Below are positions 1 to 8,155 of a stretch of DNA of 64,000 bases, one piece after another (position 1 is the stretch's first letter; each line of letters opens with the position of its first letter). The DNA lies in contig JASCNX010000001.1 in the NCBI GenBank assembly GCA_029968055.1, positions 620,001 to 684,000 of the forward strand. The letters are read 5' to 3'. The stretch is from Xenophilus aerolatus. GTDB taxonomy: Bacteria > Pseudomonadota > Gammaproteobacteria > Burkholderiales > Burkholderiaceae_C. Both the position numbers and the translations under genes were made by a program. The notes under the pieces are model-generated. The model made no database searches, had not been told where the DNA came from, and saw only the letters and a list, made by a program, of their open reading frames with translations.

Positions 1-321
1 GGTGCCGGCGCGCCAGCGGCCGTCGGGTTCGCGCGCCAGGGTCGACACCTGCTCGCCCAGGTGCATCGGCACCTTGAAGGGCGCAAGTTGCGCGAGCAGC
101 GATTCGGCCAGCCCGCGGCCGGTGGTGGCCGGCGTGCCGGGAATGTCGTAGATGGGTTTGTCGCCGTACAGCTCGACGCACTGGCCGCCCGCATGGGGCA
201 GGGCGTCGACGACGTGGCAGGCGATCTCGAGCAGGCCCAGCTGGAAGGCCTGGAACAGCCCCACCGGACCGGCGCCGACGATCAGCGCGTCGGTCTCGAT
301 CGGGGCTGAAGTGCCGCTCAC
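1..321 (-). CDS. ferredoxin--NADP reductase, flavin (TrxB-like) type, 3' part outside window
   Basis: Only the first 107 residues are in the window; the gene runs off the left edge. After a short leader the protein reads [17 protein letters not shown], an FAD-binding GxGxxG Rossmann motif, followed by [18 protein letters not shown], typical of thioredoxin-reductase-like ferredoxin-NADP reductases. These flavoenzymes pass electrons between NADPH and ferredoxin. The start is a GTG at 321, 10 bp after the stop of fdxA and in the same direction, so redox partner and carrier are probably co-transcribed. This would suit electron supply to the sulfite reductase upstream, which is inference. Family call is firm; exact partner unknown. 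Confidence 0.85.
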   Translation of the reverse strand, partial: MSGTSAPIETDALIVGAGPVGLFQAFQLGLLEIACHVVDALPHAGGQCVELYGDKPIYDIPGTPATTGRGLAESLLAQLAPFKVPMHLGEQVSTLAREPDGRWRAGT

Positions 322-331
322 CGGGGCCGGC

Positions 332-661
332 TTACTTGACGAGCTCGGCGATCTTGCCCGTCTTGTCCTTCCACTCGTCGGCGTCGGGCAGCGCGGGCTT
401 GCGCTTGGTGATGCTCTTCCAGCCGTCGGCCACGGCCAGTTCGGCGTTGAGCTTGATGAAGGCCAGCTGATCGGCCGGGAGGTCTTCCTCGGCGTAGATC
501 GCGTTGACCGGGCACTCGGGGATGCACACGGCGCAGTCGATGCACTCGTCCGGATCGATCACCAGCATGTTCGGCCCCTCGCGGAAGCAGTCCACCGGAC
601 ACACGTCGACGCAATCGGTGTATTTGCAGCGGATGCAGTTCTCGGAGACGACGTGGGTCAT
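332..661 (-). CDS. fdxA: ferredoxin FdxA (7Fe-8S type)
   Basis: A 109-residue ferredoxin. The N-terminus carries [18 protein letters not shown] and a second cluster motif [12 protein letters not shown], the arrangement that binds one 3Fe-4S and one 4Fe-4S cluster. The long C-terminal tail with [18 protein letters not shown] is typical of the FdxA family in proteobacteria. It is a small soluble electron carrier. It lies 42 bp downstream of cysN and 10 bp upstream of the ferredoxin reductase, so it probably belongs to the sulfate assimilation transcript or to its own short unit. Confidence 0.95.
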   Translation of the reverse strand: MTHVVSENCIRCKYTDCVDVCPVDCFREGPNMLVIDPDECIDCAVCIPECPVNAIYAEEDLPADQLAFIKLNAELAVADGWKSITKRKPALPDADEWKDKTGKIAELVK

Positions 662-703
662 GGCGCTAGGGCTGGTGAGGCGGGTCGGGGAAAACCCGGC
701 ATT

Positions 704-2101
704 TTAAGGGCTCGGCGCAGGCTGTGCCGGCGCGCGGACAAGCACGGCCGCCGAAGTGCGGTGCGAGGCCGTATCGACCAGTACCATCGACCCCAGCGCG
801 CGCGACTGCGTGAAGGGCAGCACGGCCAGCGGTTGCTGCAGCGCGAGCACCACTTCGCCGATGGCGTTGGGTTCGAGCTGCGTGGCGGCCTCGGCGTCCA
901 GCGTGTTGACGTTCAGCCGGTGCGCGATGCGCGCCACCTTGGCCTTGACCCAGCGGTGGCCCTGCAGCGCCCAGTACACGCGGCCCGGCACCAGCGGCTC
1001 GTCGTCGAGCCAGGCCACGGTGGCGGTGATCTCGCGCACGGGCTGGAAGGCGTCGGGCTCGAGCAGCCAGTCGCCACGCGACACGTCGACCTCGCGGTGG
1101 AGCACGATGCCGGCGCTGTGGCCGGCGTGCACGCCATGCTCCTGCCGCGTGTGCGTGAGCACGCGCGCCACGGTCGCATGCTGGCCGCTAGGCAGGATGG
1201 CGATGCGCTGGCCCGGCACCACCTGGCCGCTGGCAACACGGCCCCAGAAGATGCGGCGGCCCTGGCTGGTGTCGGCCGAGCCCGAGAACTTCTCGACCCA
1301 CTGCACCGGGAAGGCGAAGGGCACGGCCTCGTCCTGCGCGGTGACCGGCAGGCCCTCGAGCAGCTCCAGCAGGCTCGGGCCTTCGTAGCCGGCCCAGCCG
1401 GTGCTGCCTTCGCGGTGGCGCGAGGTCACGTTCCAGCCCTTGAGGGCCGACACCGGCACGATGGCCGTGAGCTTCACGCCCGCCTGCTCGGCGAAGGCGT
1501 TGAGTGCGCCGCTGATGCGTTCGAAAGCCAGCTCGGCGTCGTCGATCGCGTCGAGCTTGTTCACGGCAACCACGATCGACTGCACACGCAGCAGGTGCGC
1601 CAGCAGGGTGTGGCGGCGCGTCTGCGGCAGCAGGTCGCGCACCACCACTTCGCCGTCGCCCACCTCGGCCGCCCACTTGAGCTTGGTCGCATCGACCAGC
1701 ACCACGGCGGCATCGGCGCTCGACGCGGCCGTGACCATGTTGCGCGTGTACTGCTCGTGGCCCGGGGCGTCGCCGATGATGAATTTGCGCTTCGCGGTCG
1801 AGAAGTAGCGGTACGCCACGTCGATCGTGATGCCCTGTTCGCGCTCGGCCGAAAGGCCGTCGGTGAGCAGGGCGAGGTCGGTCTCGCCGTTGCGCTGCAC
1901 GCCGGCGAGCTGGTCCTGCAGCACCGTCTTGCTGTCGACCAGAAGGCGGCCGATGAGGGTGCTCTTACCGTCGTCCACGCTGCCGCAGGTGATGAAGCGC
2001 AGCGCGGTGCCGGTGTCGCCCTGGGCGTCGGACTCGGGGCGCAAGGCGGCTGCGGTGCCGCTGGCGCCTGCGGGAACGGCGGTCGAATTCGTAGCAGTCA
2101 T
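704..2101 (-). CDS. cysN: sulfate adenylyltransferase subunit 1 (GTPase)
   Basis: A 465-residue EF-Tu-like GTPase subunit of ATP sulfurylase, which with CysD forms adenosine 5'-phosphosulfate (APS) from sulfate and ATP. Visible GTPase motifs are GSVDDGKSTLIGRLL (P-loop, about residue 40), DAPGHEQYTRN (switch II) and NKLDAID. The protein ends after the beta-barrel domains; there is no C-terminal APS kinase (CysC) domain as in CysNC fusions, and no separate cysC is seen in the window. Its start overlaps the last base of cysD, so translation is probably coupled. Confidence 0.96.
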   Translation of the reverse strand: MTATNSTAVPAGASGTAAALRPESDAQGDTGTALRFITCGSVDDGKSTLIGRLLVDSKTVLQDQLAGVQRNGETDLALLTDGLSAEREQGITIDVAYRYFSTAKRKFIIGDAPGHEQYTRNMVTAASSADAAVVLVDATKLKWAAEVGDGEVVVRDLLPQTRRHTLLAHLLRVQSIVVAVNKLDAIDDAELAFERISGALNAFAEQAGVKLTAIVPVSALKGWNVTSRHREGSTGWAGYEGPSLLELLEGLPVTAQDEAVPFAFPVQWVEKFSGSADTSQGRRIFWGRVASGQVVPGQRIAILPSGQHATVARVLTHTRQEHGVHAGHSAGIVLHREVDVSRGDWLLEPDAFQPVREITATVAWLDDEPLVPGRVYWALQGHRWVKAKVARIAHRLNVNTLDAEAATQLEPNAIGEVVLALQQPLAVLPFTQSRALGSMVLVDTASHRTSAAVLVRAPAQPAPSP

Positions 2102-3060
2102 CAGAAATACCCGTCCTTCTTGCGCTTCTCCATCGAAGCCTCGGATGTCTTGTCGTCCATGCGCGTGGCGCCGCGCTCGCTCACGTCGGCGGCCAGCGTC
2201 TCGATCACCACATCGCCCGCATCGGCGGCCAGGCTCTCGACGGGCGCGGTGCAGGTGATGTCGCCCACGGTACGGAAGCGCACGTTGCGCACTTCGACCT
2301 TCTCGCCGTCGCGCGGCGGGGTCAGCTCGGTCACCGGCATCAGCAGGCCCTTGCGCTCGACCACCTCGCGCTGGTGCGTGTAGTAGATCGACGGCAGCTC
2401 GATCTGCTCACGCTCGATGTACTGCCACACGTCCAGCTCGGTCCAGTTGCTGATCGGGAAGACGCGGAAATGCTCGCCCGGGGCGAGGCGCGTGTTGAAC
2501 AGCGTCCACAGCTCGGGGCGCTGGTCCTTGGGCTGCCACTGGCCGAAGGCATCGCGGTGCGAAAAGATGCGCTCCTTGGCGCGCGCCTTTTCCTCGTCGC
2601 GCCGTGCGCCGCCGATCAGTGCGTCGAAGCGGAATTCCTCGATGGCTTCGAGCAGCGTGACCGACTGGTGCACGTTGCGCGACTCGCCAGGATGCGCCAG
2701 GCGCACCGTGCCGCGCGCCATCGAATCCTCGACGCTGCGCACGATCAGTTCGGCACCCAGCTCTTTCGCACGGTGGTCGCGGAAGGCCGTCACTTCGGGG
2801 AAGTTGTGGCCCGTGTCGATCATCAGCAGCGGGTAGGGCAGGCGGCCAGCGCCGAAGGCCTTCTCGGCGCACTTGAGCAGCACCAGCGAGTCCTTGCCGC
2901 CCGAGAAGAGCAGCGTCGGGCGCTCGAAGGCGGCAGCGACTTCGCGCAGGATGAAGATCGCTTCTTCCTCGAGCGCGTCGAGGTGCGTGTTGGACAGGCG
3001 GGCAGGCGAATGCATCGTCGTAGCGGCTTGCAGCAGGTCGGGTTCGGTGCGGGCGTTCAT
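2101..3060 (-). CDS. cysD: sulfate adenylyltransferase subunit 2
   Basis: A 319-residue ATP sulfurylase catalytic subunit of the PP-loop family. The ATP pyrophosphate-binding motif LLFSGGKDSLVLLK is near residue 51, followed by LMIDTGHNFPE and GGARRDEEKARAKERIFSHRD, both diagnostic for CysD. The C-terminus EKRKKDGYF is the usual one. It works with CysN in the first step of sulfate assimilation. The gene lies 111 bp downstream of cysH, with an imperfect inverted repeat between them, and directly abuts cysN. Confidence 0.96.
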   Translation of the reverse strand: MNARTEPDLLQAATTMHSPARLSNTHLDALEEEAIFILREVAAAFERPTLLFSGGKDSLVLLKCAEKAFGAGRLPYPLLMIDTGHNFPEVTAFRDHRAKELGAELIVRSVEDSMARGTVRLAHPGESRNVHQSVTLLEAIEEFRFDALIGGARRDEEKARAKERIFSHRDAFGQWQPKDQRPELWTLFNTRLAPGEHFRVFPISNWTELDVWQYIEREQIELPSIYYTHQREVVERKGLLMPVTELTPPRDGEKVEVRNVRFRTVGDITCTAPVESLAADAGDVVIETLAADVSERGATRMDDKTSEASMEKRKKDGYF

Positions 3061-3085
3061 GGGGTCGGGGTGCGGATACGGACTA

Positions 3086-3161
3086 CCGGACGCAGAGGGT
3101 TCGCAGAGGTCGCAAAAGAAACCGATCCGAGCAATGACTCTTTTGCGTCCTCTGCGTCCGG
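3086..3161. repeat. imperfect inverted repeat between cysH and cysD
   Basis: The right arm (3139-3161) reads TCTTTTGCGTCCTCTGCG then TCCGG. The left arm (3086-3119) is its complement but carries an extra 11-base unit, so CGCAGAGG occurs twice there. The arms are separated by 19 bases. In RNA this would form a strong hairpin between the cysH and cysD cistrons. It could be a processing or attenuation site or a mobile intergenic repeat; the sequence does not decide which. Confidence 0.7.
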
Positions 3162-3171
3162 CTGTCCGAAT

Positions 3172-3792
3172 TCAATGGCTCAGATGCAGACCGCACTCGC
3201 GGTTGTCTTCGCCCTTGGTCGGGTCCACGTAGTCGAAGTTGTTGGGCAGGCCGTGCTTCTCGCAGTAGTCGTACAGGTCCTTGGAGGACCAGTGCAGCAG
3301 TGGCGCGACTTTGATCAGGCCGTCGGGGTTGAGGCTCACCGGGTCCATCTGCGCGCGCACGGCGGTGTCGGTGGCGCGCAGGGCCGTGAACCAGACCTTG
3401 GGGGCCGTCTCGCGCAGGGCGCGGGCGAAGGGCTCGAGTTTCACTTCCTCGGTGAAGGCGGCATGGCGCGGGTCGTCCAGTGCGGGCGTCGGGCCGTCGA
3501 CGGCCTCGCGGTGCGCGCGGGAGCGTCGCGGCAGGTAGATCTTCAGGTTGAGCCTGAGCTGCTTCGTCACCTCGTCCGCGAAGCGGTAGGTGGCTTCGGT
3601 GTTGTAGCCGTTGTCCATCCACACCACCGGCACCTCGGGCTGCACTCGTGTGACCAAGTGCAGGATCACGGCCTCGAAAGGCCGGAAGTTGGTCGTGACG
3701 ATGGCGGGCTGGCCCAGGCCCAGGGCCCAGTCGACCAGGCCTTCGGCGTTGCGGCCGAGGCGGTCGTTGATGTGTGCGAGGTCGATGCTCAT
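3172..3792 (-). CDS. cysH: phosphoadenylyl/adenylyl-sulfate reductase family protein
   Basis: A 206-residue PAPS/APS reductase-family protein; the start is taken at MSIDLAHINDRLGR, although the frame stays open 16 codons upstream. PP-loop features are TTNFRPFEAVILHL and VVWMDNGYNTEATYRFADE, and the C-terminus carries the catalytic-cysteine motif ECGLH. The only other cysteine is in YDYCEKHG, so the paired CC and CxxC motifs that hold the 4Fe-4S cluster of bacterial APS reductases are absent. This points to a PAPS-type enzyme or a divergent cluster-free variant, yet no APS kinase is seen nearby. It makes sulfite for CysI, and is transcribed from the promoter block at 3851-3940. Confidence 0.88.
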   Translation of the reverse strand: MSIDLAHINDRLGRNAEGLVDWALGLGQPAIVTTNFRPFEAVILHLVTRVQPEVPVVWMDNGYNTEATYRFADEVTKQLRLNLKIYLPRRSRAHREAVDGPTPALDDPRHAAFTEEVKLEPFARALRETAPKVWFTALRATDTAVRAQMDPVSLNPDGLIKVAPLLHWSSKDLYDYCEKHGLPNNFDYVDPTKGEDNRECGLHLSH

Positions 3793-3850
3793 GGGCGAGT
3801 GTTCGGTTGGAGCGGGTCGCCGCGCGACAGGCGCCGGCACCCAAGGCCTG

Positions 3851-3940
3851 CACTTTAGGGAGCGCCCTTATGAAAGCAAACGATCTTTTAGTTCGCGCGT
3901 TATGCGGATAAGCAAATGCACCAGCATCCATGCGGGTTGC
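3851..3940 (-). promoter_or_regulatory. cysH promoter block, copy 1 of a 90-bp repeat
   Basis: This 90-bp block is nearly identical, without gaps, to 6331-6420 in front of cysI. Shared core on the minus strand: GCATNTGCTTATCCGCATAA, then GCGCGAAC and TCGTTTGCTTTCATAAG. GCTTATCCGCATAA contains an inverted repeat TTAT/ATAA, and such AT-rich dyads fit a LysR-type regulator; CysB is the obvious candidate for sulfur genes. The block ends 58 bp upstream of the cysH start. Conservation while surrounding bases diverge argues for a shared promoter plus activator site; the exact -35/-10 is not assignable by eye. Confidence 0.7.
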
Positions 3941-4061
3941 GGCGGGATCTGGCCGCGGATCCGGATAAGGCGACGCGCCGCGTCGCCACGCCCCGGAAAG
4001 CATTCAGCCGCCAGGCCCGTGTGGCGGGCGATGGCGGCCGATGGCGGCTTCTCGGGGCGCT

Positions 4062-4454
4062 TCAGTCGCGCGCGAAAAGCGGCTCCGGCTGCTGCGCGTC
4101 GCCCTGGTAGAAGGCGGCGAAGCGATCGAACTGGCGCTGTGCGGCCGAGGCGTCGACGCCTTCCTTGAGCACCGCACTCGAGAAGCCGGTGCGCTGCATC
4201 TGCACCAGCTGGTCGATCAGCACGTCGCCGGTGGCGCGGATGTCACCGGTGAAGCCCAGGCGCCGGCGCAGCAGGAAGGCCTGGCTGTAGGCGCGGCCGT
4301 CGGTGAATTTCGGGAACACGAGGTCGATGCGCTCCACGTCCTGCAGGCAGTTCTCGATCGCGAGCGGATCGGCGTCGTTGGCGAGCTGCAGCACCTTCGG
4401 GTCGCCGTCGTCGACGTGGTCCTCGGCCGCGAGGATTTTCAACGTCCGGTTCAT
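4062..4454 (-). CDS. DUF934 family protein, sulfite-reductase partner
   Basis: A 130-residue protein matching the DUF934 family, which is regularly encoded next to cysI in proteobacteria. Recognisable parts are LANDADPLAIENCLQDVERIDLVFPKFTDGRAYSQAFLLRRRLGF in the middle and the C-terminal QFDRFAAFYQGD. It has no cofactor motif and no membrane segment, and the biochemical role is not established. Its ATG overlaps the cysI stop by four bases (ATGA), so it is translationally coupled to sulfite reductase, which suggests an assembly or electron-transfer accessory role. Confidence 0.88.
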   Translation of the reverse strand: MNRTLKILAAEDHVDDGDPKVLQLANDADPLAIENCLQDVERIDLVFPKFTDGRAYSQAFLLRRRLGFTGDIRATGDVLIDQLVQMQRTGFSSAVLKEGVDASAAQRQFDRFAAFYQGDAQQPEPLFARD

Positions 4455-6259
4455 GCCGCTGCCTCCTCGGCCTTGAAGCGTGCACCGTTGGCGGCCGCCT
4501 TGAACGGGTCGTGGCCGACGCGGCGCAGCGTGTCAATGAAGGTCTCGCCCGTGTTGCGGGTGTCGCGGTAGGTATTGAGCACCGCCTCGATCACGTCCGG
4601 CACCTCGGCCGCCGAGAACGAGGGACCGACCACCTTGCCGGCCTGCGCCGGGCCGCTGAGGTCGGAGCCGTCGGAGCCGGCCAGGGTGACCTGATACCAC
4701 TCCTTGCCGTCCTTGTCGACGCCGAGGATGCCGATGTGGCCGCTGTGGTGGTGCCCGCAGCTGTTGATGCAGCCGCTGATGTGCAGGTCGATCTCGCCCA
4801 GGTCGTCGAGCTCGTCCAGGTCCTGGTAGCGCTCGGTGATCGCCTCGGCGACGGGAATCGAGCGTGCGTTGGCCAGCGCGCAGAAGTCGCCGCCGGGGCA
4901 GGCGATCATGTCGGTGAGCAGGTGCACGTTGGCGCTGGCGAATCCCGCGGCGCGGGCGGCCAGCCACAGCGCGTGCAGGTCTTCGGCATGCACCCAGGGC
5001 AGGAGCACGTTCTGGTCGTGCGTCACGCGCACCTCGCCGGCCGAGAAGCGGTCGGCCAGCGCGGCGACGGTGTCGAGCTGGTCGGCGTTCGCATCGCCCG
5101 GCGCCTGGCCCAGGCGCTTGAAGGACAGCGTGACGGCACGCAGCGCGGGGTTCTTGTGCGGCGCCACGTTGCGCTGCAGCCAGCGCGCGAACTGCACGTC
5201 GTCGGCGGCCTGCTCGCGCAGGGCGGCGTCGGTGGCTTCGGCGCTCTGGTACACGCGCTGCGCCAGGGCAGGCGGCACGAAGGACGCGGCCACGCGGTCG
5301 AACTCGGCCTGAGTGATGGTGTGCGGCGCGCCGTCGTGCTCGAGGATCTGCTTGTACTCGGCCTCGACGTCGTCGATGTAGCGCTGGCCCTCGGCCTTCA
5401 CCAGGATCTTGACGCGGGCCTTGTAGATGTTGTCGCGGCGGCCGTAGCGGTTGTAGACGCGGATCACGGCCTCCAGGTAGTTCATGATCTGCTGCCAGGG
5501 CAGGAACTCGCGCAGCACCGTGCCCACGATGGGCGTGCGGCCCATGCCGCCGCCCACCTGCACGCGGAAGCCCACATCGCCTGGGGCGATGTTTTGCGAT
5601 GCATCGCCGGTCTCGTGCTTGAGCAGCTTCAGGCCGACGTCGTGCCAGCCGGTGGCGGCGCGGTCCTCGGCGGCACCGGTGATCGCGATCTTGAACTTGC
5701 GCGGCAGGAAGGCGAACTCGGGGTGCAGCGTGCTCCACTGCCGCATGATCTCGGCATAGGGGCGGGGGTCGACCACCTCGTCGACCGCCACGCCGGCGCG
5801 CTCGTCGCTCGTGATGTTGCGGATGCAGTTGCCGCTGGTCTGGATGCCGTGCATGTCGACCGAGGCCAGCAGGTCCATCACGTCGGCCGACTTGGCCAGC
5901 GGGATCCAGTTGTACTGCACGTTCTGGCGCGTGGTGAAGTGGGCGTAGTGCGTGGGAAGCCTGTGCGAGCCCAGCTTGCCCTGGGTCTCGATCGCGTTCT
6001 TGTAGACCTCGGCCTCGGGCTCGTCGTACTCGCGGGCGATCTTCGCGAGCACGCGCAGCTGCCGGCTGCTCAGCTCGCCGTAGGGCACGGCCACGCGCAG
6101 CATCGGGGCGTAGCGTTGAACATACCAGCCGTTTTGCAGGCGCAGCGGGCGGAACTCGTCTTCGGGCAGCTTGCCGGCTTGCCAGCGCTCGAGCTGGTCG
6201 CGGAATTGCGCGGCGCGCAGGCGCACGAACTGGCGGTCGAAATCTGTGTACTGGTACAT
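4451..6259 (-). CDS. cysI: sulfite reductase hemoprotein (nitrite/sulfite reductase family)
   Basis: A 602-residue siroheme/4Fe-4S reductase that reduces sulfite to sulfide. Two half-domains are visible: the first has TTRQNVQYNWIPL and TSGNCIRNITSDE, the second DQNVLLPWV. Near the C-terminus the cluster and siroheme ligands occur as IACPGGDFCALA and HISGCINSCGHH. The short form, without a flavoprotein CysJ beside it, suggests ferredoxin as electron donor; fdxA and a ferredoxin reductase lie in the same region. It is the first gene after the promoter block at 6331-6420 and is coupled to DUF934. Confidence 0.93.
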   Translation of the reverse strand: MYQYTDFDRQFVRLRAAQFRDQLERWQAGKLPEDEFRPLRLQNGWYVQRYAPMLRVAVPYGELSSRQLRVLAKIAREYDEPEAEVYKNAIETQGKLGSHRLPTHYAHFTTRQNVQYNWIPLAKSADVMDLLASVDMHGIQTSGNCIRNITSDERAGVAVDEVVDPRPYAEIMRQWSTLHPEFAFLPRKFKIAITGAAEDRAATGWHDVGLKLLKHETGDASQNIAPGDVGFRVQVGGGMGRTPIVGTVLREFLPWQQIMNYLEAVIRVYNRYGRRDNIYKARVKILVKAEGQRYIDDVEAEYKQILEHDGAPHTITQAEFDRVAASFVPPALAQRVYQSAEATDAALREQAADDVQFARWLQRNVAPHKNPALRAVTLSFKRLGQAPGDANADQLDTVAALADRFSAGEVRVTHDQNVLLPWVHAEDLHALWLAARAAGFASANVHLLTDMIACPGGDFCALANARSIPVAEAITERYQDLDELDDLGEIDLHISGCINSCGHHHSGHIGILGVDKDGKEWYQVTLAGSDGSDLSGPAQAGKVVGPSFSAAEVPDVIEAVLNTYRDTRNTGETFIDTLRRVGHDPFKAAANGARFKAEEAAA

Positions 6260-6330
6260 CGTGTGGCGGTCGGAAGGCCCGTCGGGAGTTGGCGGCGCGG
6301 CCGCAGGCGCCGGCCTTCGGAGGATGGCGG

Positions 6331-6420
6331 AACTCTAGGGGCAGCGCTTATGAAAGCAAACGATTTTCTGGTTCGCGCCTTATGCGGATAAGCATATGCA
6401 CCAGCATCCATGCGGCTTGC
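6331..6420 (-). promoter_or_regulatory. cysI promoter block, copy 2 of a 90-bp repeat
   Basis: Second copy of the block at 3851-3940, aligned base for base at a constant offset of 2480. Here the dyad is extended: CTTATCCGCATAAG, arms CTTAT/ATAAG around four bases. The block ends 71 bp before the cysI start. Two copies in front of two separately transcribed sulfate-reduction genes imply one common regulator, by inference CysB. Confidence 0.7.
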
Positions 6421-6476
6421 AGGCCCTTGGACGCCGTTGGCCGGATAAAGGGCGGCGGGGCGCGGACCCCTCGATT

Positions 6477-8144
6477 CTAGGAAGTGCCGGCCCGCCCCGC
6501 AGGCGTGCCCGCGCCGGCGGAGAGGTCGGCCTGGATCTCTTCCAGCCGGCGCCCGCGCGTCTCGACCCCCGCGAGGCCCAGCAGCAGTGCCGCCACGGCC
6601 ATCGGGACGGCGATGAGCGCGGCCGACAGCGCCAGGTGGCCGAACACGCCCAGCACCCCGAAGCCCGCGCCGAGGATGCCACCGGCCTTGGAGCTTGCCG
6701 CGATCAACCCCGAGCCGGTGCCGCGCAGGTGCACCGGGTAGATCTCGGCGGCGTAGGGAATCAGCATCGCGATCACGCCGCTGGCGCTGAGCAGCAGCAG
6801 CGCGGTGGCGGCCACCACCGCCGCCGGCGACTGCACCCGCAGCACGGCGAGTGCGCCGAACAGGGCCAGCGCGACGGCGGTGAGCGCGATGAAGAGCACC
6901 AGGGCCCGCACGCTGCTCCAGCGGTGGTAGAGCCAGATCACGAGCGCCGTGCCGGGCAGCGCCAGCAGCGCCGAGCGCGCGAGCAGCGCGTTGGCCGCGC
7001 CGGGGTCCATGCCCATCGCGCCCAGGTTGGTCGGCAGCCACAGCAGGAAGCCGAAGTTCGCCAGGCCCCAGGCCAGCCCGCAGACGATCAGGCCCCAGGT
7101 GATGCGCGCATGCGGCCCGCGCAGCAGGGCACGCATGCCGCCGGCCGGCGGCTCGGGCTCCACGACGACGGCCGCCTCGGCCTGCGAGGCGGCCGCCGCG
7201 GCACCCGAGAAGCGCGCCAGCACGGCCCGCGCCGCGTCGGGCAGCCCCGCATTGGCCAGGAAGCGCGGCGACTCGGGGATGTAGCGCCCCAGGAAGATGA
7301 TCAGCAGCCCCGTGGGCAGGCCCAGCAGCCAGAGTGCGCGCCAGCTGAACAGGGGCACCAGCAGGTCGGCCGAGCCCGCCGCCAGGAGGTAGCCGGCCGA
7401 GGTGCCGATGCCGCCCAGCGCCACGAGCAGCCAGCCGCGATGTGCGGCGGGCACCGTCTCGGCCATCAGCGTGAAGGCGATCGGCAGCAGTCCGCCGGCC
7501 GAGGCGCCCATCAGGAAGCACATCGCCAGGTTCCAGCCGAAGGCCGGCATCGCGCCGCAGATGGCCGTGCCGATGAACATCAGCGCCGACAGCAGGATCG
7601 CCGAGCGGCGGCCGAAGACGTCGGCCAGCCGGCCCCAGAGCACCGAGCCGACGGTGGTGCCGGTGAGCGCCACCAGCGCGAGGATGCCCGCCGTCTCCTT
7701 GCTGATGGCGTATTCGCGCGTCATGCCGGGCATGACGAAGCCCAGCGTCGCCGGCTTGAGCACGTCCACCGCCAGCGCCACGACCAGCACGACCACCAGC
7801 TTCCAGTGCTCGGCGTTGAGCGGCACGCCGTCGGCCAGATGGAAGTGAAGCGGCTGTGCGGGGTGCAGGCGGGCGCGCATCTGGGCGATGCGGGGCATCA
7901 GCCCGTAGGCCGCCAGCAGCACGCCCAGCGGAATCATCGCCATGCCGACGAGCATGGGGGCGTCCATCTCCATGCCCACCATTTCGTAGCCCGTATGGCG
8001 GCCCATCAGGAACATGGGCGCATGCGCGAGCACGCCGCCGATGATCGCGAGGCAGCCGGCCCAGAAGGCCAGCGGATGGTGCAGGGAGAAGTCGTTGGGA
8101 GTGCGCAAGGCGGGTCGGGAGGTCGAGGGCAGCGGGGCCTGCAT
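6477..8144 (-). CDS. MFS transporter, probable organic/aromatic acid carrier
   Basis: A 555-residue membrane protein. From about residue 110 it is a standard major facilitator: FVMPGMTREYAI, then GSVLWGRLADVFGRRSAI (the loop 2-3 motif), RGWLLVALGGIGTSAGY, and late EIYPVHLRGTGSG. These resemble the sugar/aromatic-acid-proton symporter branch. Before this core there are two extra hydrophobic stretches (LAFWAGCLAIIGGVL and MLVGMAMIPLGVLLAAYGL), so the topology may be 14 rather than 12 helices. The ATG at 8144 was chosen because it follows the stop of the extensin-like gene by 11 bp. Substrate cannot be told from sequence. Confidence 0.85.
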   Translation of the reverse strand: MQAPLPSTSRPALRTPNDFSLHHPLAFWAGCLAIIGGVLAHAPMFLMGRHTGYEMVGMEMDAPMLVGMAMIPLGVLLAAYGLMPRIAQMRARLHPAQPLHFHLADGVPLNAEHWKLVVVLVVALAVDVLKPATLGFVMPGMTREYAISKETAGILALVALTGTTVGSVLWGRLADVFGRRSAILLSALMFIGTAICGAMPAFGWNLAMCFLMGASAGGLLPIAFTLMAETVPAAHRGWLLVALGGIGTSAGYLLAAGSADLLVPLFSWRALWLLGLPTGLLIIFLGRYIPESPRFLANAGLPDAARAVLARFSGAAAAASQAEAAVVVEPEPPAGGMRALLRGPHARITWGLIVCGLAWGLANFGFLLWLPTNLGAMGMDPGAANALLARSALLALPGTALVIWLYHRWSSVRALVLFIALTAVALALFGALAVLRVQSPAAVVAATALLLLSASGVIAMLIPYAAEIYPVHLRGTGSGLIAASSKAGGILGAGFGVLGVFGHLALSAALIAVPMAVAALLLGLAGVETRGRRLEEIQADLSAGAGTPAGRAGTS

Positions 8145-8155
8145 GCTACGCCGGC

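Noticed and set aside
704-2101. CysN as a bifunctional CysNC (ATP sulfurylase plus APS kinase)
   Set aside because: The 465-residue protein ends after the GTPase and barrel domains; no second P-loop kinase domain follows.
152-2383. 743-residue open frame on the plus strand
   Set aside because: It is antisense to fdxA, cysN and cysD. Its sequence has no domain and is rich in Arg, Gly, His and Val as expected of a mirror frame in GC-rich coding DNA.
4511-6391. 626-residue open frame on the plus strand over cysI
   Set aside because: Antisense of cysI and of its promoter block; repetitive Gly/Val/Arg/His content typical of a shadow frame.
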